This document shows positions 24,271 through 31,910 of a stretch of DNA of 64,000 nt, in pieces. Every line of letters starts with the position of its first letter. The stretch's first letter is position 1. The notes below the pieces were generated by a model, which saw only the letters and a program-made list of their open reading frames with translations, searched no databases and was not told the origin of the DNA. Source of the stretch: Nonomuraea zeae (GTDB lineage: Bacteria; Actinomycetota; Actinomycetes; Streptosporangiales; Streptosporangiaceae); assembly GCF_005889725.1 (NCBI RefSeq), contig NZ_VCKX01000008.1, positions 41,359 through 105,358 on the forward strand, written 5' to 3'. Both the position numbers and the translations under genes were made by a program.

Positions 24271-26106
24271 ATGCGCAAGTCCATCGCCACCGTGTCGGTG
24301 AGCGGCACGCTGACCGAGAAGCTGGCGGCCATCGCCGCCGCCGGATTCGACGGAGTGGAGATCTTCGAGAACGACCTGCTGGCCTGCCCGCTGCCCCCCG
24401 AGGCGATCCGGGCCCGCGCCGCCGACCTGGGCCTGTCGATCGACCTCTACCAGCCCTTCCGCGACTTCGAGTCGGTGCCCGCCGACCTGCTGGCGCGGAA
24501 TCTGCGCCGGGCCGAGCACAAGTTCCGGCTGATGGAGCGCCTCGGCGCGGACCTGCTGCTGGTCTGCTCCAACGTCTCGCCGGGCGCGATCGGCGGCGAC
24601 GACCTGGCCGCCGAGCAGTTGCGGCTGCTGGCCGAGCTGGCCGCCGGGCACGGGATCCGCATCGCGTACGAGGCGCTGGCCTGGGGCCGGCACGTCAACG
24701 AGTATCTGCACGCCTGGCGGGTGGTGCGCATGGCCGATCACCCGAACCTGGGCGTGTGCCTGGACAGCTTCCACATCCTCTCGCGCGGCTCCGACCCGAT
24801 CGGCATCGAGGCCATCCCCGGCGAGAAGATCTTCTTCCTGCAGCTCGCGGACGCCCCGCTGCTGGCCATGGACGTGCTCCAGTGGAGCCGTCACTACCGC
24901 TGCTTCCCCGGCCAGGGCAACTTCGACGTGTCGGGGCTGGTCGGCCACACGCTCAACGCCGGGTACGCGGGCCCGCTGTCTCTGGAGGTGTTCAACGACC
25001 ACTTCCGGCAGGCCGACACCAGGCGCACGGCGCGGGACGGCATGCGCTCGCTCATCGCCCTGGAGGACACGCTGGGGGACCCGGCGGCGGCCCGGCTGGG
25101 AAGCCCGCCAGGAGGCGCCGCGCGCGGATTCGCGCATCCGGCCATCCCGTCCGGGTTCGCCTTCGCCGAGCTGGCGGGCACCGGCTCGCCGGGCGGCGGC
25201 ACGTCGGGCACGGGCTCGTCAGGCACCGGATCGACGGGCGGCGGCTCGCTCGGCGGGGTGCTGGCCGCGCTCGGCTTCGCGCGTACCGGGACGCATCCCA
25301 CGAAACCGGTCGAGCTGTGGGAGCAGGGCGGCGCGCGGCTGCTGCTGAACGCCACGGGCGAGGCTCCCGCGCTGGTCGCGATCGGCCTGGACAGCCCCGA
25401 TCCGGCCGGCGCGGTCAAGCACGCCGAGTCGCTGCTGTCGCCGGTGCTGCCGCGCGAGCGGGCGCCGGAGGAGGCCCGGCTGGACGCCGTCGCCGCGCCG
25501 GACGGCACCGAGATCTTCTTCTGCGACGGCTCGTGGCTGTCCGACTTCGCGCCGGAGGCGCCGGTCCCCGGGAAGATCACCGGCATCGACCACGTGGCGC
25601 TCACGCAGCCGTGGCACTACTTCGACGAGGGGGAGCTGTTCTACCGGACCGTGCTCGGGCTGAGCCCGCAGGGCAGCCTGGAGCTGCCCGACCCGTACGG
25701 GCTGCTGCGCAGCAAGGCCATGTCGGCCCCCGGCGGCGCCGTGCGCATGGTGCTGAACATCGCGCAGGTCGGCGCGGGCGACATCCCCTGGCAGCACGTC
25801 GCGCTGGCGTGCGACGACCTCGTCGCGGTGGCCCGCAGGCTGCGTACGGAGCACCCCGAGCTGCTCCTGCCGATCCCCGGGAACTACTACGACGACCTGG
25901 ACGCCCGTTACGAGGTCGATCCCGAGCTGCGCGACCTCGGCGTGCTCTACGACCGGGACGAGCGCGGAGGCGAGTTCCTGCACCTGTACACCGTCACCGT
26001 GGGACGGGTCTTCTTCGAGATCGTCCAGCGGATCGGCGGATACGACGGGTACGGCGCCGCCAATGCGCCCATCCGCCTCGCCGTACAGCATTCCGGCGGT
26101 AACTAG
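24271..26106 (+). CDS. quiC: 3-dehydroshikimate dehydratase (QuiC-type) fused to an HPPD-like domain
   Basis: The 611-residue protein has an N-terminal sugar-isomerase-like TIM barrel with the metal ligands of bacterial dehydroshikimate dehydratases: E134 (AYEAL), D165 (CLDSFH), Q191 (LQLAD) and E239 (LEVFND). It makes protocatechuate from 3-dehydroshikimate. A Gly/Ser/Thr-rich linker (about residues 305-330) leads to a C-terminal vicinal-oxygen-chelate domain like 4-hydroxyphenylpyruvate dioxygenase (GIDHVALTQPWHYFDE, QHVALACDD, FFEIVQRIGGYDGYG). Such fusions are known in this family; the second domain is thought to have little or no dioxygenase role. GAAGGAG precedes the ATG by about six bases. 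No protocatechuate ring-cleavage genes are in the window. Confidence 0.92.
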   Translation: MRKSIATVSVSGTLTEKLAAIAAAGFDGVEIFENDLLACPLPPEAIRARAADLGLSIDLYQPFRDFESVPADLLARNLRRAEHKFRLMERLGADLLLVCSNVSPGAIGGDDLAAEQLRLLAELAAGHGIRIAYEALAWGRHVNEYLHAWRVVRMADHPNLGVCLDSFHILSRGSDPIGIEAIPGEKIFFLQLADAPLLAMDVLQWSRHYRCFPGQGNFDVSGLVGHTLNAGYAGPLSLEVFNDHFRQADTRRTARDGMRSLIALEDTLGDPAAARLGSPPGGAARGFAHPAIPSGFAFAELAGTGSPGGGTSGTGSSGTGSTGGGSLGGVLAALGFARTGTHPTKPVELWEQGGARLLLNATGEAPALVAIGLDSPDPAGAVKHAESLLSPVLPRERAPEEARLDAVAAPDGTEIFFCDGSWLSDFAPEAPVPGKITGIDHVALTQPWHYFDEGELFYRTVLGLSPQGSLELPDPYGLLRSKAMSAPGGAVRMVLNIAQVGAGDIPWQHVALACDDLVAVARRLRTEHPELLLPIPGNYYDDLDARYEVDPELRDLGVLYDRDERGGEFLHLYTVTVGRVFFEIVQRIGGYDGYGAANAPIRLAVQHSGGN

Positions 26107-26115
26107 GATGACCGT

Positions 26116-26784
26116 GTGACTGTTTCCGCCTCGCCCCCGTCAGGTGCCGCCGATCGCCAGCGCGACGCCGATCGCACCAAGGCGGAGATCCTCGAGGTGG
26201 CGCAACAGGAGTTCGCCCGGCACGGATACGCGGGCGCGCGAGTCGACGAGATCGCCGCCCGCATGCGCACGACCAAGCGCATGATCTACTACTACTTCGG
26301 CAGCAAGGAGCGGCTCTACATCGCCGTGCTGGAGAAGGCGTACGCCGAGGTGCGGGCGGTCGAGCGGACGGTCGACGTGCAGCACCTGGCCCCGGTCGAG
26401 GCCATCCGCACGCTGGCCGAGCTGACGTTCGACCACCACGACGAGCATCGCGACTTCATCAAGCTGGTCGCCATCGAGAACGTCCACCAGGCCGAGCACA
26501 TCCGCAAGTCCGAGGCCCTGGCGAACCTCGGCACGCCGGTGCTCGACGTGATCTCCCGCATCCTCGACGCCGGGCAGGAGTCCGGCGACTTCGTGACCGA
26601 GGCCGACGCGATCGACGTGCACATGCTGATCAGCTCCTTCTGCTTCTTCCGGGTGGCCAATCAGCACACGTTCGAGGCGTTGTTCGGGCGCGACATGACC
26701 GCGCCGCGGCACCGCGCCCGGCTGCGCAGGATGGTCGGGGAGATGATCGTCGCCTACCTGCGCGGCCAGGGCGGCGGCAACTGA
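26116..26784 (+). CDS. TetR-family regulator of the quinate/shikimate cluster
   Basis: The 222-residue protein has a TetR helix-turn-helix (RHGYAGARVDEIAARMRTTKRMIYYYFGSKERLY) and an all-helical effector domain. It follows the dehydratase gene by nine bases and is probably cotranscribed. Similar dyad elements lie before the reductase, the dehydroquinase operon and the transporter gene, so I infer they are its operators. The ligand is likely an intermediate such as quinate, shikimate or protocatechuate. The GTG at 26116 is supported by AGGA eight bases upstream. Confidence 0.9.
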   Translation: MTVSASPPSGAADRQRDADRTKAEILEVAQQEFARHGYAGARVDEIAARMRTTKRMIYYYFGSKERLYIAVLEKAYAEVRAVERTVDVQHLAPVEAIRTLAELTFDHHDEHRDFIKLVAIENVHQAEHIRKSEALANLGTPVLDVISRILDAGQESGDFVTEADAIDVHMLISSFCFFRVANQHTFEALFGRDMTAPRHRARLRRMVGEMIVAYLRGQGGGN

Positions 26785-26821
26785 GAGCGGATAGACCAGG
26801 TGACCGTGCGGCAACACTCTT

Positions 26822-26845
26822 GTAATGTACGAACCAGTGAGTTAG
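26822..26845. promoter_or_regulatory. TetR-type operator before the transporter gene
   Basis: The element includes AATGTACGAACCAGTGAG and ends GTTAG. It matches the inverted element at 22940-22963 in 21 of 24 positions and lies 48 bp before the transporter start. Confidence 0.65.
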
Positions 26846-26893
26846 TTTCCTGACACCGCACTAACCCCCCATTTCCACCGTGAGGAGCATAGC

Positions 26894-28201
26894 GTGACGG
26901 TGCAGGGCAAACCTCGCAAAGCGGCAATAGCGGCCTGGATCGGTAGTGCCTTGGAGTACTACGACTTCTTCATCTACGGCACCGCCGCCGCTCTGGTCTT
27001 CAGCAAGATCTTCTTCCCGTCCAGCTCGCCTGGCACCGGCACGCTCCTGGCCCTGGCCACCTTCGGCGTCGGATACCTGGCCAGGCCGGTGGGCGCCTTC
27101 GTGCTCGGGCACGTGGGCGACCGCTTCGGCCGCAAGAAAGTGCTCGTCACCACGCTGGTGATGATGGGCGCCTCCACGTTCCTGGTGGGCTGCCTGCCCA
27201 CCTACGACGACGTCGGCATGCTGGCGCCGATCCTGCTCGTGACCCTCCGCCTGCTGCAGGGCTTCTCGGTCTCCGGCGAGCAGGCCGGCGCGAACTCCAT
27301 GACGCTGGAGCACGCCCCCGAGGGCCGGCGCGCGTACTACACGAGCTTCACCCTCAACGGCACCCAGGCCGGGCAGATCATCGCCACCGCGATCTTCCTG
27401 CCGATCGCGGCGCTGCCCGAGGACCAGCTCCTGAGCTGGGGCTGGCGGGTGCCGTTCTGGCTGAGCATCGTGGTGGCCGCCGTCGGCCTGGTCATCCGGC
27501 GGACGCTGGAGGAGACCCCGGCCTTCGAGCAGGAGGTCGCCACCAACACCGTGGCGAAGATGCCGCTGCTCGTGCTGTTCCGCGAGCAGTGGCGGGACGT
27601 GCTGCGCGTGGTCGTGGCCGCGGTCATCGCCTCGGTCAGCACGATCTTCACCGTGCACGCCCTGTCGTACGCGGTCAACACCATGCACCTGGAGCGCAGC
27701 CCCATGCTCTGGGTCGGCGTGCTGGCCAACGTCGCCGCGGTGATCTCGATCCCGCTGTGGGGCAGGCTGTCGGACCGGATCGGCCGCAAGCCGGTGTTCG
27801 TCGGCGGCTCGCTCGGCTGCGCGATCCTCATGTTCGCCTACCTGTGGTCGATCTCCGTCGGGAACTACGTCCTGATCTTCGTCGCCGGCATCGTGATGTT
27901 CGGGATCGTGCACAGCGCGACCAGCGCGGTCTGGCCGGCGTTCTACGGCGAGATGTTCACCACCCGGGTCCGCCTGTCGGGCATGGCGATCGGCACCCAG
28001 ATCGGCTTCGCCATCGCGGGCTTCGCGCCCACGATCGCCACCGCCGTGGCCGGCACCGGCCAGGGCAGCTGGCTCGGCGTCTCGCTCATCACCGCCGCGC
28101 TGTGCCTGATCAACGTGGCCGCCGTGGCGACCGCGAAGGAGACCTACCGGATCCCCACCGAGCAGCTCGGCCGCACGCCCATCCAAGGGGTGAAGGCGTG
28201 A
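26894..28201 (+). CDS. MHS-family major facilitator transporter (shikimate/quinate type)
   Basis: The 435-residue, 12-helix transporter has the MHS-family opening AAWIGSALEYYDFFIYGTAAAL, the loop signature GHVGDRFGRKKVLV and the repeat GRLSDRIGRKPVF in the second half. Close family members import shikimate, proline/betaine, citrate or alpha-ketoglutarate with protons. Its place after the dehydroquinase-dehydratase-TetR operon, with a matching operator, points to shikimate or quinate uptake. GAGGAG precedes the GTG by six bases. It overlaps the next gene in a GTGA junction. Confidence 0.88.
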   Translation: MTVQGKPRKAAIAAWIGSALEYYDFFIYGTAAALVFSKIFFPSSSPGTGTLLALATFGVGYLARPVGAFVLGHVGDRFGRKKVLVTTLVMMGASTFLVGCLPTYDDVGMLAPILLVTLRLLQGFSVSGEQAGANSMTLEHAPEGRRAYYTSFTLNGTQAGQIIATAIFLPIAALPEDQLLSWGWRVPFWLSIVVAAVGLVIRRTLEETPAFEQEVATNTVAKMPLLVLFREQWRDVLRVVVAAVIASVSTIFTVHALSYAVNTMHLERSPMLWVGVLANVAAVISIPLWGRLSDRIGRKPVFVGGSLGCAILMFAYLWSISVGNYVLIFVAGIVMFGIVHSATSAVWPAFYGEMFTTRVRLSGMAIGTQIGFAIAGFAPTIATAVAGTGQGSWLGVSLITAALCLINVAAVATAKETYRIPTEQLGRTPIQGVKA

Positions 28202-28974
28202 GCCGCTTCCGCGTCTACGCCGTGCGCTACGCCCAGCGCTACGCGAAGCGCGGCGAGCACTTCCACGGCTACGAGCCCGGCGGCGAGCGCTCCCACCCGA
28301 CCGCCTACTACGTGTGGCTGGCGGTCTCCGACGAGCACACCGTGGTCGTCGACACCGGCATCGCGCCGGGACGGGCGGCCCGGGTCGAGGGCATCGACTA
28401 CCGCTGCTCGCCCGTGGCGGCGCTGGCCGAGCTGGGCGTCACGGCGGAGTCGGTCGACCACGTGGTGCTGACCCACCTGCACTACGACCACACCGGCACC
28501 GCCCGCGAGTTCACCCGGGCCGCTTACGTCGTGCAGCAGGCCGAGCTCGACTACTGGAGCGGCCCCTGGGCCGAGCGGATCACCCGCGAGCGCTGGCTGC
28601 TGGAGGACGACGACCTGGCGGACCTGCGGGCGGCCGGCAAGGAGGGCCGCGTGCGGGCGGTGGACGGCGACGCCTTCGTCGTGCCCGGCCTGAGCGTCCA
28701 CCTGGTCGGCGGGCACACCGCGGGCATGCAGGTGGTGCGGGTCGAGACCGCGCGCGGCCACGTGGTGCTGGCCTCCGACGCCAGCCACTTCTACGAGAAC
28801 ATCGAGGGCGACCGCCCCTTCCCGATCCTGCACAGCATGACCGGGATGTACGGCGCCTTCGACCGGATCAAGGAGCTGGCCGGCGGCCCCGAGCTGGTGG
28901 TCGCCGGCCACGATCCGCTGGTGCTCGAACGGTTCCCGTCGCACGGCCCCGACGTCGCGCTGATCGCGCCCTGA
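28198..28974 (+). CDS. Metallo-beta-lactamase-fold hydrolase, AHL-lactonase family
   Basis: The 258-residue protein carries the dinuclear zinc motif H93-x-H95-x-D97-H98 (HLHYDHTG). The histidine in GHTAGMQ, the aspartate in ASDASHFYEN and a final histidine in AGHD are also in place. This is the pattern of AiiA-like N-acyl-homoserine lactonases and related gamma-lactonases. It is translationally coupled to the transporter gene (GTGA overlap), so it belongs to the quinate/shikimate unit. There it may open a lactone such as quinide; that is inference. Quenching of acyl-homoserine lactones is the other possibility, of interest because a LuxI gene lies 27 kb away. Confidence 0.8.
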   Translation: MSRFRVYAVRYAQRYAKRGEHFHGYEPGGERSHPTAYYVWLAVSDEHTVVVDTGIAPGRAARVEGIDYRCSPVAALAELGVTAESVDHVVLTHLHYDHTGTAREFTRAAYVVQQAELDYWSGPWAERITRERWLLEDDDLADLRAAGKEGRVRAVDGDAFVVPGLSVHLVGGHTAGMQVVRVETARGHVVLASDASHFYENIEGDRPFPILHSMTGMYGAFDRIKELAGGPELVVAGHDPLVLERFPSHGPDVALIAP

Positions 28975-28980
28975 CCGAGG

Positions 28981-31044
28981 TCAGGCGGGCAGGACCTCGA
29001 TCTTGCCCGTCGGGCGCGGGCTGTAGGAGTCGTTGAAGAAGTACTCGCCCGGCTTGGTGAAGGTGTACTGGAACGACTCGCCCGGCTTCAGCCGCACGTC
29101 GAACAGCCCCTCGAAGAACTGCGTGGCCCCGTGCACGTTGACGTTGTCCGCGGGGTTGACGAAGGTCACCGTGGTGCCCGCGGGCACCCGCAGGTGGGTG
29201 GGCGCCATCGCGTTCACGGCCGTGGACTCGACCGCGCCCACCTGGCCGTTCTCGTACACGCGGGCGAGCACGACGGTGTTGCCGACCGCGCTGCCGTCCA
29301 CCGGCTGGCCGGAGACCGGCCGCCGGACCACGGGCGCGGGCGGGGTGGCGGCCGGCGGCACGGTGCCGCCGAGCTTGAAGGCCCACAGGTGGTCGCCGCG
29401 GGCGGCCGAGTTCCCGTACGGGATGCTCGTCCCGCCCGCGTAGACCGCGAGGTACTGCTCGCCGTCGATCTCGTAGGAGATGGGGGAGCTGCTGACCGCG
29501 GCCCCGGTCTGCCACCGCCACAGCTCGCGCCCGTTCCGCGCGTCGAGGCAGAGCAGGTTCCCGTCGGGCTGGCCGATGAACAGCAGGTCGGAGGCCGTGG
29601 TGAGGATCCCGTTGCCGTGCGCCAGCGAGTACGGCAGGTTCCTCTTCCAGCGCACCCTGTTCGTGCTCGGATCGACCGCCACGACGCCGCCCGTCATGTA
29701 CTCGCCCGGCGGGCGCAGGCCGTTGGACGCCTCGGTCAGGGAGTGCGCGGCGGCGACGTACCCGAAGCCCGTGTAGACCAGGCGGGTGCTGTGGCTGTAG
29801 GACTGCTGGTTCCAGTCGGCGCCGCCGCCGTGGCCCGGGATGGTGAGGATCGGCTCGTCCCAGTGCGGGGTGAACAGCGAGCCGATCCGGTAGTTCGGCA
29901 CCGCCCGGTGCGGGAGGCCGGGGACCTCCGTGCCGAGCGGCTGCCGCACCGGCGTGAGCTCCGTCCAGCCGCCCTGGCGCGGGAAGGGCTGCGTCGGCCA
30001 GGTCTTCTGCCGGGGCTCCTGCGGGACGGGCACCTCGTCGATGCCCAGCGGGGCCGAGCCGTCGGCGCGGTCGAGGATGTAGTGCATGCCGGTCTTGCTC
30101 CCGTACACGACCAGCTTGCGGGTGCGGCCGTGGACGCGGGCGTCCAGCAGGACGGGGGCCATGACGTTGTCCATGTCCCAGATGTCGTGGTGGATGGACT
30201 GGAAGTGCCAGCGATAGGCGCCGGTCTTCAGGTCCATCGCCACGATCGAGTTGGCGAACAGGTTCTGGCCGCCGCGCTCGGAGCCGTCCTGGGAGGACCT
30301 GCTGCCCCTGGCGTTGCCGAACGTCCAGTAGACGAGCCCGAGGTCGGGGTCGATGGCGCAGTGCATCCACGGCGTCGCGCCCCCGACCTGCCAGGAGTCG
30401 CCCTCCCAGGTGTCGTTGCCGAACTCGCCGGGCCCCGGCGTGCCCCAGAAGTGCCAGACCAGGTCGCCGCTGCCCGCGTCGAAGGCGAGCGCGGCGCCGC
30501 GGGGGCCGTCGTTGGTGCCGCAGTAGAGCATCCCGTCGTGGTAGGTGACCGCGACCTTCTCCAGGTTGCCGAACCCGTTGTGCTGCCGTTCCCAGAGCAC
30601 CTGGCCGGTTCGCTGGTCGAGCGCGATCAGCCAGTTGCCGTTGGCGCAGGTGTAGACCTTGCCCGCCCCGACCGCCACGCCGCGCCGGGTGACCGCGCCG
30701 CGGGTCTGCGCATATTTCCAGATCGTCGCGCCGGTACGCCCGTCCACGGCGACGACGTTGCCGAGGGCCGACTCGATGTAGAGGACGCCGTCCACGGCCA
30801 CGGCGGTGCTCTGGCTGTTGCCCGCCATCAGGCCGCCCTCGATGTTGTTCACCCAGGCCGCCCGCAGCCGCCGGACGTTGCCCTGGTGCAGGGCGCGCAG
30901 CCCGGTGTAGCTCTGGTTCGCCAGGTTGCCGCCGATCTTGGGGAAATTCCGGTCGGCGCGGTGCGTGGCGGCGGCGGCCTCGCCCGGGCGGGTCAGCGCC
31001 GCGGCGGCGAGGGCGCCCATGAGTAACTCTCGTCGACGAACCAT
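28981..31044 (-). CDS. Tat-exported PQQ-type quinoprotein dehydrogenase with C-terminal cupredoxin-like domain
   Basis: The 687-residue protein begins MVRRRELLMGALAAAAL, a twin-arginine signal. The bulk is an eight-bladed quinoprotein propeller with repeated W-x-G type blades (GATIWKYA, GQVLWERQ, GDLVWHFW, GRELWRWQ). The block HHDIWDMD holds the likely catalytic aspartate D290. An aspartate two residues later occurs in lanthanide enzymes but also in glucose dehydrogenases, so the metal is undecided. The last 100 residues look like a cupredoxin (GTTVTFVN, PGESFQYTFTKPGEYFF), but the Cys-His-Met copper ligands are missing (FNDSYSPRPTG). It is 46% guessed-similar in motifs to the protein at 41998-44133. 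It may oxidise quinate or another polyol/alcohol outside the membrane; not proven. Two IclR-type dyads lie upstream. Confidence 0.82.
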   Translation of the reverse strand: MVRRRELLMGALAAAALTRPGEAAAATHRADRNFPKIGGNLANQSYTGLRALHQGNVRRLRAAWVNNIEGGLMAGNSQSTAVAVDGVLYIESALGNVVAVDGRTGATIWKYAQTRGAVTRRGVAVGAGKVYTCANGNWLIALDQRTGQVLWERQHNGFGNLEKVAVTYHDGMLYCGTNDGPRGAALAFDAGSGDLVWHFWGTPGPGEFGNDTWEGDSWQVGGATPWMHCAIDPDLGLVYWTFGNARGSRSSQDGSERGGQNLFANSIVAMDLKTGAYRWHFQSIHHDIWDMDNVMAPVLLDARVHGRTRKLVVYGSKTGMHYILDRADGSAPLGIDEVPVPQEPRQKTWPTQPFPRQGGWTELTPVRQPLGTEVPGLPHRAVPNYRIGSLFTPHWDEPILTIPGHGGGADWNQQSYSHSTRLVYTGFGYVAAAHSLTEASNGLRPPGEYMTGGVVAVDPSTNRVRWKRNLPYSLAHGNGILTTASDLLFIGQPDGNLLCLDARNGRELWRWQTGAAVSSSPISYEIDGEQYLAVYAGGTSIPYGNSAARGDHLWAFKLGGTVPPAATPPAPVVRRPVSGQPVDGSAVGNTVVLARVYENGQVGAVESTAVNAMAPTHLRVPAGTTVTFVNPADNVNVHGATQFFEGLFDVRLKPGESFQYTFTKPGEYFFNDSYSPRPTGKIEVLPA

Positions 31045-31059
31045 GACCTTCCCCTAACT

Positions 31060-31076
31060 GGTCCACTCTGTGGACT
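31060..31076. promoter_or_regulatory. IclR-type dyad near the first quinoprotein gene
   Basis: GGTCCACTCTGTGGACT has 6-bp perfect arms plus one mismatch, 15 bp before the ATG at 31044. It fits the 17-bp consensus found near the IclR gene. Confidence 0.65.
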
Positions 31077-31137
31077 GTTGATTCCGAACCATGGTCGCAC
31101 CATAGATCGGCTCCCGGATCCCGTCAACGGACCATCC

Positions 31138-31154
31138 GGTCCACCTAGTGGACC
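31138..31154. promoter_or_regulatory. IclR-type dyad, second copy
   Basis: GGTCCACCTAGTGGACC has perfect 7-bp arms around CTA. It is the best-conserved copy, 93 bp before the quinoprotein start and just beyond the LivF stop codon. Confidence 0.7.
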
Positions 31155-31196
31155 AGCATCAAGCCGTGCGGAAGCGCCCCGGCACCCCTGGGCGGG

Positions 31197-31910
31197 TCAG
31201 AGGCCGAGGTAGATGCGGCGGACCTGCGGGTCGTCGCGTAGCTCCGCCGAGGTCCCGGTGGCGGCGATCTCGCCGTTCTCCATGACCAGGCAGGTGGTGG
31301 TCACGTCAAAGGTGAGCTTGGCGTTCTGCTCGACGAGGAGGATGGCCAGGCCGTCGGCGTTGAGCTTCTTGAGCACGGCGGCGATGTCGCCGACGAGCTT
31401 GGGCGACAGGCCCATGGACGGCTCGTCCAGGAGCATCACCTTGGGCCGGCACATGAGGGCGCGGCCGACGGCGAGCATCTGCTGCTGGCCGCCCGACAGC
31501 GCGCCGGCCAGCCGGTGGCGCATCTCGCCCAGCACCGGGAAGAGCTCGAACACCTCGTCGATGGGGGTGCGTTTCCAGCTGCTGGTGTACGCGCCGAGCA
31601 GCAGGTTCTTCTCGACGCTGAGGCCGGGGAAGACGTGCCGCCCCTCGGGGACGTACCCGATGCCGTGCCGGACCAGGGTGTGGGCCGGGGCGCGGAGCAG
31701 GTCGTGGTCGCCGAAGCGGATGGTGGTGGCCTGGCGGGGGGCCAGGCCCATGACGGCCTTGAGGGTGGAGGTCTTGCCCGCGCCGTTCGCGCCGATGATG
31801 CCGAGCGACTGGCCCGGCTCGACGGTGAACGAGACGTCATGGGCGGCGCGGACGCCGCCGTAACGCACGGAGAGCCCCTCCACGGTGAGGGTGGTCCCTG
31901 CGGATGTCAT
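31197..31910 (-). CDS. livF: Branched-chain-type ABC transporter ATPase (LivF)
   Basis: The 237-residue ATPase has Walker A GANGAGKTST, a Q-loop region, the signature LSGGQQQML and Walker B VMLLDEPSMGL, with the H-loop replaced by LVEQN, as is normal for LivF. It powers a HAAT-type importer with the fused LivM-LivG protein. Its ATG overlaps that gene's stop codon (ATGA). It is the last gene of a four-gene operon. The solute is probably an aromatic or aliphatic acid rather than an amino acid, judging from the surrounding catabolic genes. Confidence 0.93.
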   Translation of the reverse strand: MTSAGTTLTVEGLSVRYGGVRAAHDVSFTVEPGQSLGIIGANGAGKTSTLKAVMGLAPRQATTIRFGDHDLLRAPAHTLVRHGIGYVPEGRHVFPGLSVEKNLLLGAYTSSWKRTPIDEVFELFPVLGEMRHRLAGALSGGQQQMLAVGRALMCRPKVMLLDEPSMGLSPKLVGDIAAVLKKLNADGLAILLVEQNAKLTFDVTTTCLVMENGEIAATGTSAELRDDPQVRRIYLGL

